Notes under the pieces: model-generated | Databases searched by the model: none | The model's input: only the letters and a program-made list of their open reading frames with translations | Told to the model about the DNA's origin: nothing | Position numbers and translations under genes: made by a program | Source of the DNA: Hippophae tibetana | Taxonomy: Eukaryota > Streptophyta > Magnoliopsida > Rosales > Elaeagnaceae | Direction of reading: 5' to 3' | Length of the DNA: 64,000 nucleotides | NCBI GenBank assembly: GCA_037013495.1 | Contig: CM072812.1 | Location: 72,051,340-72,115,339 of the forward strand | Shown here: one piece after another, positions 44,874-56,037 of the stretch | Numbering within the stretch: position 1 is the stretch's first letter | Layout: the number at the start of each line of letters is the position of its first letter

Positions 44874-46673
44874 TGATGAACAAAATCGACAATGTTGATC
44901 TTGCAGACAGTTTTGTTTTATATTTGTAAAATTCTCGCAAGTGCATGAATTATTTTATAAAAAATTATAAGTATACTCCTAATTTATTATTCAAACTTTT
45001 AAAAACGAAATTAAATCATAAAAATTATATCACGATATTTTGGTTTTGTAATTCCTAATCTAATAACATAAAAAAAATAAACATAGATATGGATTCAATA
45101 AACAATAATGCAAATTTTTAGAATTTATAACAGTAGAGTATATATGGATATAATAATTAATTTAATTATGTTTGCTCATATTATTCAAGTTATTAAATAT
45201 ATAAATTGATATTTATTGATTCTATCTTTTTTATATGAATACCACATTTAGTTGGGTTAGATATTTTTTTTTAATTAAACAAATCAATTAACACTTATGG
45301 GTGGGTTCAATAATTAATTTGATTAATTAAATTAACTTCTTTTTTCATAAGAGATTTAAAATGAATCATTTCAATGTCATCTTTAGTAGGGTTAGACTTT
45401 ATTCAAAGTGTCTAAATTAAACATAAGAATTTAATTATCTGAATACTAATTTTTAAGTTTTAAAACCATTATTGAAAATATATTTTCAATATATTTTTGA
45501 ATAATAGTTCTTATAAAAAACTTTTGAAATAGAGTTTAATTCTAACTACTAGACGATTGTACCAACAAACAAAAGAACACTATTCTAAATCAGACCAAAT
45601 AATTAAACCTTAAAATCTAATTTTTATATTTAAGTTTGTAATGAAAAATAATATATTTCTCTCTAACATCTTTTATATAAAATCTTGAATAAAAACAAAA
45701 TCAATTTATTTTATAGAAATGTTTTACCTATTTAATATTTTGCAAGCATAACAATATTATTACTATATCATATTTACAAACAGTCAACCATGTTAAATTC
45801 AATAATACACAAATTAAACATAACATATAAGAATAAAACATAAAAAATAACTATAAAGAATTCATTTTAAAATTATACATCAAAAGAATCCTTATAAAAC
45901 TTTTATGTTAATTTTGTTGTTAGAAAACCTCCAAACGGATTTGCATATATGTTTATTGAATCAAAAACTAAAAATCTATAAAAGCATAGCTAGTTCTTCT
46001 TAAAAAGAGAAGAACTTTAAAACTAAAAAATAAAAATAAAATTAGAAAGAGAAAGAGAGCTGAGAAAATTATCTTAATGTGTGTTTTTTACAATGGAGAA
46101 AGACGTTTTTTATAGATGAGAAAAGACGAAAAAAAAAGAAAAATATCTTAAAAATGATGATAGATGTGTATTGGATAGGTTGGCATGCATGTGAGGCACT
46201 GACGTGAGCGATTGGATGGGATTTGCAACCGAGAATGCATTAAAACTAGTAGGATTGACGTTGTGAGTAGGTGCTGATCCATGCACAAACTCGAGCGGGA
46301 ATTCAGCATAATGCGTGCTGGATTGTAGTGTGAATGGGTGCGACTATGCATTGACTTTAATGTGAAATGGGCAATGTTGTGCGCGAGATAAGTATGATGC
46401 GTGCGTGGCTAGGCAGTGTTACATATTTTCCATTTTTTTTTACTTTTTTTCATTTTTTCTCAACATATTTGTGATGTATTTCCTACAGTATTATTCTTCG
46501 ACTCTTTAAATTATTTTTTAAGCAAAAATACTTGAGAAAATAATAAAAATACATGTGATTCCGAAAAGACAAAATTTATATGAAAATATGATAAAATCAT
46601 ATAAATATAAATCTTTTTAATCAATTAGAGTAAATTAAGTCATGGAAATCTAGCGCTTTTTAAGCACTTATCA
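44874..46673 (-). repeat. LARD LTR (3' LTR in element sense)
   Basis: On the minus strand it starts TGATAAGTGCTTAAAAAG and ends ...GTTCATCA. About 1.8 kb. The GC-richer part at about 46170-46420 has repeated 'gcgtg' and 'tgggtg' sequence and corresponds to the U3/R part of the partner. Frames inside (46148-46351 minus) are incidental. Confidence 0.75.
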
Positions 46674-46689
46674 CAACCCCCAACCAGCT
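46674..46689 (-). promoter_or_regulatory. Polypurine-tract-like site of the LARD
   Basis: The minus strand reads TGGTTGGGGGTTG directly before the LTR start TGATAAG. The G-rich run in this position fits a PPT. Confidence 0.55.
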
Positions 46690-49505
46690 TCTTCCTAGTC
46701 CTTTTGCAAGAGATGTGATAAAAACTAAAATAAAAACTAAAAATCAAACTATCCTAAATCACTTCTGTGGATTGACACTATTGCATTTAGCATATGCAAC
46801 AAGTCGTTAAACACCTAGGTTTCCCTAGGAGACGAGTTTAAGTCTCATGAGGGTTTTCAGTAATGATATTCACAAACATTAACAAAAAAATGAAAACAAA
46901 ATAAAACAAATAAAATAAGAAGTTAACTAAAATTTAAGATAAAGTAAAAAGACTAAAATAGAATACAAAAATATCTCATGCTTATAATCTCTTTTAAATT
47001 TAATAATTAAAATCTTAAGCATAGATTATTTCAACTACCTAAACATTCATGATTTATTATAATAATTAGTTGGAAATCATTTTTATATTTCATATCAAAA
47101 ATGTATCAACTTAATTTCTCCCAAACTTAGTGTGAGGAATCCGAATTCGCTTCGACTCTATTCCTCACAAGTCAATACTCTCAAAACACTGAATCTTATG
47201 GGTTCAAATACTCATACTAATTTATATGCGAAAGAGTTGATGTATAGCAATGAACTAATATGTTCGCATATGTATAAAGAAGAAATACTCAAAATAGTAT
47301 ATAACATTGATCTCATGAAAGGAATCGAATGTATAAATTATAAAGATATCATATATATTATTTCCATGCATCAATCAAACTCATTAAGCAAAAATTTCAA
47401 GATATATATCTTTTAGAAATGAAGATAGTGCAATGACTTTTTAGGGATTTACTTCCTATAAATTTCTTTTGTAATTAGCATTTTCTCATAACTAGTAGGT
47501 TATTTGGATCATAGTATGTAGATTATACTATTCATTTCTCTCTCTCTCTTAAGTGATTTTTTAAAATACATTTTTAGAGAGTGGACCCATGTACATATTG
47601 TACATTTTTGTAAGATTTTGGTGAGTTATTAATTTTTTGGCTTTTCTATTTGATTTTGGTTTAGTTAACCCTAGATATGTCTCTTTTTGGTGGAAGTCAT
47701 GCATGAATGAGATAAATGCATATACTATCAATTTCTACTTAAATAATTTAATCTAAGAAAATGAAAAATAAATACAAGTCACTATATTAAGATGATAAAA
47801 TTCATACATTCAATGTTAAATATATTTCACTCAAAATAAAAGAAATTAGACACAAATTATACCTCACAAAGGTAGTCTCCACTATTTGATTCATAAACAC
47901 TGAATATTGGGTTTAATATAATTTACACACTTTATCAAGAAATATTAGTCATGACAAAAACTAACTAATTACCATATACTCTATGATATGTTTTTAAAAA
48001 TTAATCTAGCAATGGAAAAGACTTAACTACTAACTTAAATTTGACTTAAAGAAATGATAAAAAAAATTGAGATAATTTTTAAAACTAATCGTAAAAATTT
48101 TAAAAATTACTAAACCACACAAAGAAAATAAACCACTCAATAGAAACTAAAATAAAATAAAATGAAAATGTGAATATAAATGTTTTTAAATTTTTTTTGA
48201 AATTAAGTATAGTAACTTTTCACCACCCTCAACTTAGAACTTAAATTAGCCTCAATGTAACAATTGTAAATTAAAGATAAAAAGAAAAGAGAGAAAAAGT
48301 TACACATTTCCTAAGAATGCACAAATAGTGATGGAGAAATGTAGATGCATCCATCGTGTTAATCATTAAAGTTTACAGAGATAGATAGCTATGCACTTAT
48401 AACATCTCAACAAATATTTTTAATTTTAACAATTCTAAAATTATTCACATGCAATTAAACTAAAATAAAAAAAAAGAAAATTATCTAAAATGATGAGTTG
48501 TCTCTCATCCAGCGCTTAGTTTAACGTTTTAGTAAGCCGTATCTTGGGTGATTTCATTTTAAGTGAACTCAATGTCCCCATATCATTGAGTCAATCAAAC
48601 CTACAAGTAGAACAAGTTTGTCTACCTATACTTTTTAAGTCATGCCCTATGGATTTTCAAAATTTTATTTACTTAAAACTAGGAACATGATTGTAAGTGT
48701 TAGATAACTCATTTCTAGGTGCAAGTCAAATAATTAAGGCATCAAAACACATTTTTACCTAGTTCGCACAAAGCAACCACCTTCTTTTGTCACGGATTAT
48801 GATTAAAAACTTTGAAATTTTGGAGATAGTTTCAGAATTTTTTTATCTTTTTTTATTTAATTTTATTTTAAGCTCTAAATTAAATAACATAATAAGTATT
48901 AACAAAGAGTTCTCCAAAGAAATAATATTGGGGTAAAGCCTCCTTAAAAACCATCATTTTAGATAAAACAACGTTCTTTGGAAATATTAGTGGCACAAAA
49001 ACTTTCAAGAATTAGTCTTCTAGACTACTCTCTTAGATTTTTACATTTCATGTTTTTAAAATCTAAGTTAACAAATTAAGTTAAGTTAAAATCTAAGTTA
49101 ATTAAGTTAATAAATTAAGTTGGTAAAAATCTAAGTTAATTAAGTTTTTTTAAAATTAAAATTCAAAGTAAAAGTTAAAAACGAAGATAAAATTAAATTA
49201 AAAAAATAAATTAAAAAATTAAAAATTAAAATTAAAAGAGAATTAAAAATTAAAAATTAAAAAAAAATAAATTAAAATTAAGACTTAAAAAAATATAAAA
49301 AAAAATAACAAATAAAATTAAAATATAAAAAAGTTAAAAGTTAAAAGTTAAAAGTTAAAAAGTTTTTTCTATAAATTGTTTTTTAAAAATTTATTTTTGA
49401 ATATTTTTTAAAAAACTAAAACTCAAAATAAAAAAAGTATCACAATTATTTATGACACAATTTTTTTCAAATTTTGATAAATAATATAAAAACTTTATTT
49501 TTTTT
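46690..49505 (-). other. LARD internal region, non-coding
   Basis: No open frame above about 95 residues and no retroelement domain. Features: TTAAGTTTGGG-like motif in reverse at 47111-47130 (tctcccaaacttag), a second motif in reverse at 48221-48261 (accaccctcaacttag ... cctcaatgtaac), a (ct)n run at about 47537-47551, and a low-complexity 'aattaaaaattaaaa' block at 49070-49380 next to the PBS. The frame at 47132-47416 has no recognisable family and is probably chance. Confidence 0.55.
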
Positions 49506-49520
49506 CCGACAATGGCGCCA
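49506..49520 (-). promoter_or_regulatory. Primer-binding site of the LARD
   Basis: The minus strand reads TGGCGCCATTGTCGG, close to the Athila PBS TGGCGCCGTTGCCGG, six bases inside the LTR end (TTTATCA agtttt). This fixes the element's orientation and lineage. Confidence 0.75.
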
Positions 49521-49526
49521 AAAACT

Positions 49527-51248
49527 TGATAAATAAAATCGGCAATGCCAATCCTACGAAATGTTTTTTTTTATATTTGTAAAACTCTCTTGAGAGTACG
49601 ATTCATTTTATAGAAAATGATAAGTATACTCTTAAGGTCGATATAAGGATGAAATATATTTGATTTTTAATTTATTATTCAAACTTTTAAAAACAAAATT
49701 AATTCTTAAACATGCTCTCACGATATTTTGGTTTTGTGATTCCTCATCTAATAACATAAAAAAATAAACATAAATATGGATTCAATAAATAGTAATGTAA
49801 ATTTTTATCATTTATAACTGTTGAGTATTTATAGATATAATAATTAAGTTAATTATGTTTGCTCATATTATTTAGGTTATTAAATATATAAATTCATAAT
49901 TATTGATTCTCTTTTTTATATTAATAACATATTTGATGGGGTTAGATTTTATTCAAGGTTTTCAAATTAAACCTAAGAATTTATTTAAGTACTAATTTTT
50001 AAGTTTTAAAACTATTACTGAAAATATGTTGTCAATACATTTTCGAAAAATAGTTCTTATAAAACAATTTTGAAATAGTACTTCACTCTAACTACCAAGC
50101 TATTATACCAAAGAATAAAATTGAACTACTCTAAATGAGACCGTATAATTAAACCTTGTAATATAATTTTTAGATTTATGTTTGTAATGAAAAAATAATA
50201 TATTTCTCTCTAACATCCTTAATATAAAATCTTTAATAAAAACAAAAATAATTTATTTTATAAAAATGTTTTATCTATTTAATATTTCGCAAGCATATCA
50301 ACATTATTATTATATCATATTTACAAATAATCAGTCATATTAAATTCAATCACATACAAATTAACCATAATATATAAGAATAAAACATAAAAAAATAACT
50401 ATAAATAATTCATTTTAAAATTATAACTCAAAATAATCATTATAGAACTTTGATGCTAATTTTGTTGTTGGAAGTTCTCCGAACGGATTTGTATTTCCGT
50501 TTATTGAATCAAAAATTAAAAATCTATAAAAGCATAAATAGTTCTTCTAAAAAAGATAAGAAATTTAAAACTAAAAACTAAAAAAAAAATCTAGAGAGGG
50601 AAAGGTAGAGAGAGAAAGTGTTGAGAAAATTGTGTCTTAAGGTGTGTTTTTTACAATGGGGGAGAGGGGATTTTTATAGGTGAGGAAAAGGCTAAAAAAG
50701 TGAAAAAAAAAATATCTTAAAAATGATGATAAATGCATATTGGATAGGCTTGTATGTGTGTGGAGCACTGACACACGCGGGATTCGCAACCTAAATGGGT
50801 GTTGACTTAGGCGTTGACGCACGCAGGAATTTGGAATGATGTGCATGAAAATGCACGTTGGATTATGACATAAATAGGTGTAAATTATCACGCGAATTTG
50901 GCATGAAATGGGTGTTGCTATGTCCATGACTTTGGCTTGAAATAGGCGTGGTTGTGCACGAGATAAGCATGATGCGCGCACGGTTGGGTAGTTTTGTCCA
51001 TTTTTCATTTTTTTACTTTTTCTCTTTTTTTTTCTCAACATAATTATGATGTATTTCCTCCAGTATTATTCTTCAAGTTTTTAAATTATTTTTGAAGCAA
51101 AAATACCTAAAAAAATAATAAAAATACCTGTGATTTTGAAAAGACAAATTTATATAAAAATATGATAAAATTATATAAATGTAAATATTTTTAATCAATT
51201 AAAGTAAATTAAATCATGGTAATTTTATTGTTTTTTAATCACTCATCA
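49527..51248 (-). repeat. LARD LTR (5' LTR in element sense)
   Basis: On the minus strand it starts TGATGAGTGATTAAAAAAC and ends GATTTTATTTATCA before the PBS. About 1.72 kb. It matches 44874-46673 along its length with many substitutions and a few indels. The 50637-51041 minus frame lies in the R/U5-like part and is incidental. Confidence 0.75.
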
Positions 51249-51249
51249 T

Positions 51250-51830
51250 CACACATATCTGATAGCCAATCAGGTGGTAGCTTTGTAGTTTGAACTATGG
51301 TGTTGAATAACTGAGAACATGCTCGCCACATGATGACAAGGGCTCTAAGAAACCTTTCAACATGTTGAAACTATGGGTTTTGATCTTCAATCTTAATGAA
51401 CAATTTAAATGGGGGTTGGATAAGGAATAAATGAAGTTGGGATAGACATTGAAGTAACCCCTAAGATCTTTCCTAATGACGAGTGTCTATTGCACAAACC
51501 AATGCAGGTGTATTAAGATCTTTCCTAATGAGAGGTCTAATTCCTACTTGCAACATATCGAAATGGATGAAATGTAGGCCCATGCTATGAAATATCCTAA
51601 TCTTATGAACATCAAATATATTAGCATTGGAATGTAGTGTCATTATTTTATGATTCCTAAGAGACACCATCTTAGATTTTTGTATTAGAAAGACTATGGA
51701 GTAAAAAAACTTGAAGATAGCCTTGACTTTAGGGATATAGACATTCGTAGATTTGATTTTAGGCATCCTTGTAGAGGGTAGCCTTTCATTGATGTTATTG
51801 GAGCACAATGCTACGACGTCAACATCACTT
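51250..51830 (-). pseudogene. Movement-protein-like (30K type) domain relic
   Basis: The minus-strand frame 51808-51473 contains MVSLRNHKIMTLHSNANIFD, then a core of the form H(I)HFDMLQVGIRPLIRKDLN and TPALVCAIDTRH before a stop. After the stop and a frame change, a later piece reads TTKLPPDWLSD. This order resembles the 30K-type movement protein domain found in plant endogenous caulimovirid-like and related retroelement polyproteins (motif: Q...rPL.R..LNT..L.C..D.R....D...G, later 'LP..W'). It is broken by several stops. It ends against the LARD insertion at 51248. Whether it belongs to the gag-like relic at 42950-44873 or to a separate virus-derived copy is open. The assignment is from remembered motif order. 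Confidence 0.45.
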
Positions 51831-53402
51831 ATATTGGAAAGAAAGGTAAAGAAAGTATTTTAAGGGAGAAAGTCTCCTTCAGTCTCCATTATCCCATCTA
51901 ATCTATGACCATCCTCATCTGATGCTGAAGAAATCAACTGTATTAGGTCTACTTTTCCCTGGGCTTCCTCTATGAGATTCACAGATGCACTACTTCCTAC
52001 CAATGCACTTACCAAATGTGGCGGGAGAAAGCTTTGGAAAATCTAGTTGGAACTACTAGGGATGAAGAGACCACTATTTTGCCTTGAAAAATGAGATCGG
52101 ATGATATACATGAGAGAAAAGCACTAATCGATTGTATACCTCAGACCTTGATTGAATTAACAATGAGTGTTTGGGTTATGTATTGGAAGAGGATTGGGTA
52201 GTGGTTTGGGTGCTAGTAGTGTTAAGAGCCCTATTTTGAGAAAACTTTGAAAACCTACCTAGTTTGATTGGTTGTGCAATGGCATCAACTTCCTAGGAGG
52301 TCTTATAGGTCTCCTATATGGTGAGATAACTAGCTACCAAGTAGTAGGAAGAAGAACTTTTTGGGGAACCACGAGGGCATATGAGGTGGGTTTAATGACA
52401 AAAAAGTCAAGACAGTGGTTGTTACTGTGGAAGATTTGAATGTGTTAAGGCTAACCAACACTTCTTCGTTCTCAAGCTTGGCTTTTTTCAAACTTTGAGG
52501 CAATGTGGAGGACACTGGATAAGGCCAAGGTTCCAAACCTTTAGTTATTTGCTATTTTCTTTTGATGTCGGAGAGGAAACTGTTTTTTGATTGATAGAAA
52601 GTTTGCTTCCCCATGATTTGATAGGTTTCAAAATGGTTTAAATCCCTTTTCCACTGGAGATATAAGACACTTCTTCTTTCAAATGAAAATACTAAGGCCA
52701 AGAAAGCAAATTCTTAGAAAGTAAGATGGAAGGGTGGTAGTGGATCATTCCATAGGCGGTCCATGGTCCAATAACACCTATTAGTACACGTATAATACTC
52801 ATACAGCGATTGAGTTCAATATTTTCACTAAATATTCTAAACAAAGAAAGAAGTATCAATGTCGAGCTTCTAGGAGAGATCTTCTATAAGAAAGTCTCTA
52901 TATGTAACCCCAATCAAGCTTACACCTCTCAACTAACATCCATCTTACCATACCAATCGGATAACAACTCACCAGAAAACCTTCTAAAAAGCCTAACTAG
53001 ACTGATAAAGGCATAGGTTTTTATTTCTGGAGAGAGGGCAACAAGAATGCAGTGATGATTGGTTTTAGGGTGAATGTTACAAGGATTATAGGAATACCTC
53101 ATGTAACCAACCCATTTTAGTCTCATATAGGTCTAAATGTTATCACACCCTATTTGTTTACTTCATCGCCGACATTAGAGCCATAACAAACCAAGATGAC
53201 CTACTGTTATCACTAAACTAGACCAAATGACATAGTAATTATTCTAGCACTACATATTATTAAGGTTCTGACTGAGTTTAACAATGGGACACCCAAGTCA
53301 GCTGATCTACGACCACCCTAATGTTACGCAATATGAGTATTGATTAATCTCTTAAAGGATATGCCCAATCGTATTTGGCTGAGGATGGGAAAGTTTGGGC
53401 AC
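51831..53402 (-). other. Coding-like but unassigned retroelement debris
   Basis: Less AT-rich than surrounding spacer. The minus-strand frame 52536-52330 (LENEEVLVSLNTFKSSTVTT, LSLNPPHMPSWFPKK) could lie upstream of the movement-protein-like piece in the same gene. The remainder (52540-53390) has short frames on both strands with no family recognised. The last bases before 53403, 'aagtttgggc', resemble the PPT found before the complete Athila LTR. Confidence 0.3.
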
Positions 53403-55393
53403 TCATAACTGTATTTTATATAGTTATTTTCATCTATTTTATTAATTATAATTGCTATGTTCTTAATGTATTTAGTTAATTTTAGTATAATAAATTAGTA
53501 TTTACTGTTTTTTATATATTTTAAGAAAATTAAATAATTTGTATCGAAAATGTACTTAATTGAAAATTTGTGTCCAAAAATATAATTTCAAATAAAAGAG
53601 TGTTTAATTGCAATTTATAAAAGTCGAAAATATAATTTAAATTAAAATCGGGCTTAATTTTAATTATTAAAAGTTCAAAATTTTAATTTAAATTAGAAAA
53701 GGGTTTAACTGTAATTAAAGAAAGTTGAAAATGTAATTTAAATTAAATTTGTGGGTCAAAATGCAATTACTTAAATTTTAAATTTCTACGCAGGTGAGAA
53801 GAAACGACGCGCTCTACACCACGCACGAAACGTGGACCGTCCGATCAGCGAAGAAACGGCGACGATCCGCGCGTCTCTACCACACCCGACCAACTTGCGT
53901 GTGTGAAGGTATCTATTTTTCACGTGGCTCGGCGCCCGAGTGGGGCCCACCTACCGCGTAGGCCGGCATGCAGGTGGGACCCACGTGTCTAACGCGTCCA
54001 GTGTTGTCCCTCCACGTTATGCGCGCCTATGATCCTGTGAGTTGATCTCTGTGTGCAACCGGATCTTCAGCGAACGAAATGTTGCCATGTGTCCGCACTA
54101 AACCTTTCAGCGAATCAAAAGATGCCATATGTCCCACTTTATTTTGCAGCCAATCATGTGCTGACACGTGGCATGTTACCATGAGCATGAAAGCGCAGGA
54201 TCACGCCCCCGTTGCAGCCATTTTCTCCCGTGCGACAATCTATCGTGTGCCCGTTGCCCGCATCTAATGAAATTCTACCACGTGTCCGCACTAATCCTTA
54301 CACCCAATCAGACGCTGACACATGGCAGCATGAATCTAAAAAAAATTAGCAGCGACGCGTATGTTCCCCCGTTTGCGTTTTTGATATAATTTTGTCCCCC
54401 ACGCGTATTAATTAATTAATTTCTCCATACCTATCTGTCCCCCGCGTGTATTAAAATAATATATTTTTAAATGTATTTTTTTATAAATTTAATGTTATAA
54501 ATAGGGGATAGTATGAGAGAGTAAAAAAGGTTTTTTGGAGAGTTTAGTTTTTGTGATTTTTTGTATTGTTCGGTTTTGGACGGTAGAACACGCAGAAGCC
54601 ATTTTTTTGGCTTTTGTTGTGTTCTGCATGTGCCAAATATTTGTTCTAAGTGATGTTCTAATTTTCTGTGTTCTTCATCTTATTTTTCTGAAACTGTTGT
54701 AATTTTTATTTTAAATTTATGAAGTAATTTAATTTTTCTAAGGTTGCATTTGATCTAAATTTATGATGCTTTTATTTTAATTATTTTTGAACGATTTATA
54801 AGACATTTGAGTTGTTTATTCTATTTTGTGCTTAATGCTTTTGATTATTTATGAATTTTATCAAATGATCTGTGCCACATAAATAAACTTGGAAGAGGCA
54901 TTTTTGTGTATATTGTTCATAGATAGAATGACATGTATGATGAAGGATAGGAATATACCCTAATTATATGTGTGGCCATTTGAGAACTTAGAACGTAATG
55001 AATCTCGGTGAATTTAATTCTCATAAGAATATAGTGAATTAATTTAACGAGGTGTGTTTGTACGGAGCTCGGAAGAGATGTATGAATAAAATTAGAAGTT
55101 TTCGGTTGACAAATTAAATGTACTAAAAAATATAAATCAAAAGAAAATAATATGATTTGAGTTGATCAATTTAGTGAAAAATTGCAATCCTAGATTTCTT
55201 TTATTTTGTTATTAAACTCTTTTCTTAAATTTGTTACAATCAACGATCATTTTGAATAAAATCAGAGAGAGATAATTTTAGTACTCAACAAACTATAATA
55301 ACAAATCTCCGTGGGAACGATAACTTACTTATCATATTATTACTTGTGACCGTGTATACTTGCACATTTTTATGTTCTGCAAAACAGACAACA
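53403..55393 (+). repeat. Diverged Athila LTR (solo LTR or orphan 3' LTR)
   Basis: Matches the 16864-19024 LTR at both ends (tgtattttatatagttattttc near the start, ttgtgaccgtgtatacttgc near the end) and in its 50-bp repeats, but the CpG-rich middle is strongly diverged. It starts TCATAACTG (family TGATAATTG) and ends CAGACAACA. Promoter modules: CATATGTC/CCAAT/GACACGTG at 54126-54170 and CACGTGTC/CCAAT/GACACATG at 54279-54324. The TATA box TATAAATA is at 54496-54503. No PBS follows. Flanks ggcac (53398-53402) and gacac (55394-55398) are a possible imperfect 5-bp duplication, favouring a solo LTR; the PPT-like aagtttggg on the left would favour an orphan 3' LTR. Frames at 54079-54389 are incidental. 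Confidence 0.75.
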
Positions 55394-55625
55394 GACACTA
55401 ACGACGAATCATTTATGAAAATCCCCCGATCTAAATCCTTTTGTCATACGAATGGTCATAACCTAGATTAATGCAATGCTAAACTTGTTATAAAGAAAGG
55501 CAAAGAACCTTTGCAAGATGATACTATGAACCCCAAAGAAGCCAAGGAGAAACCAGTTTTGGGCGAGGGTGAGGCTTCAAAAGATGATAAGAGTGTAAAG
55601 TAAGTCACATGACCAAAATAAAAGA
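55394..55625 (+). pseudogene. Zinc-knuckle-like retroelement gag fragment
   Basis: The plus-strand frame gives KIPRSKSFCHTNGHNLD, a stop, then CNAKLVIKKGKEPLQDDTMN and an acidic/basic tail. CxxTNGHxxxxC resembles one CCHC-like knuckle of a plant retroelement gag. It is short, broken and without a known neighbour domain. It starts immediately right of the LTR end. Confidence 0.3.
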
Positions 55626-56037
55626 AAAAATCAAGAACAACATATGATTGGTAGGTTTTTTGTTGCACCTATCTTGGATGACCATGAATTGCAATGAGTT
55701 AATGCTACTATGAATGAGGAACAAGTCCATTTTCTTTATAATAATAATAATAATGGAAAAATGGTTGGTTATGTCGAATCTTTGGTATCAACAAAAGTAC
55801 CCAATTCTAAGGTGAAAGCTAGTATGCCCATGCCCAATGCAAAAGTAGAGAAGAAAATACAAACGAAAGTTTGAATGAAAAACATGCTCTTAAACTTAAG
55901 AATTATGGTGCATGTGATAATAGAACGTAAGAGAATGTACATCAATTGGATCTCGACAAGGAAATTAGATATAGAGAGTTGAATAGCTTAACCATTACAA
56001 ATGAGGGCAAGATTGATGACTCTATGAAAATAGAGTC
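55626..56037. other. No gene recognised; short hairpin at the end
   Basis: Contains an (ata/aat)n run at 55739-55754 and gag-like Lys/Glu-rich broken sequence. Near 56018-56039 'tgactctatgaaaatagagtca' is a perfect 9-bp stem with a 4-base loop, just before the next LTR. Confidence 0.4.

Larger units (their letters stand above)
44874..51248 (-). mobile_element. Large non-autonomous LTR retrotransposon (LARD-like), Athila-related
   Basis: Two long LTRs (44874-46673 and 49527-51248) enclose 2.85 kb without coding capacity. Orientation is minus: the PBS lies inside the right LTR (49506-49520) and the PPT inside the left LTR (about 46674-46689). Flanks tcata (44869-44873) and tcaca (51249-51253) differ at one base, consistent with a 5-bp target-site duplication. 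The internal region holds two inverted copies of the (C)ATTGAGG...TAAGTTTGGG-type motif also found after pol in the Athila block. The element would need enzymes supplied by an autonomous relative. The LTRs have diverged visibly, so the insertion is old. A solo LTR of this family is at 3971-5655. Confidence 0.78.

Noticed and set aside
47132-47416. 94-residue plus-strand frame in the LARD interior
   Set aside because: Opposite to element orientation, no recognisable domain, composition as expected for AT-rich sequence, and it overlaps the conserved cis motif's flank.
50637-51041. 134-residue minus-strand frame
   Set aside because: It lies wholly in the LARD LTR; the partner LTR and the solo LTR do not keep the frame.
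54079-54389. Cys/His-rich frames resembling zinc fingers
   Set aside because: They lie in LTR U3 sequence with CCAAT and G-box motifs and are not conserved in the related LTRs.
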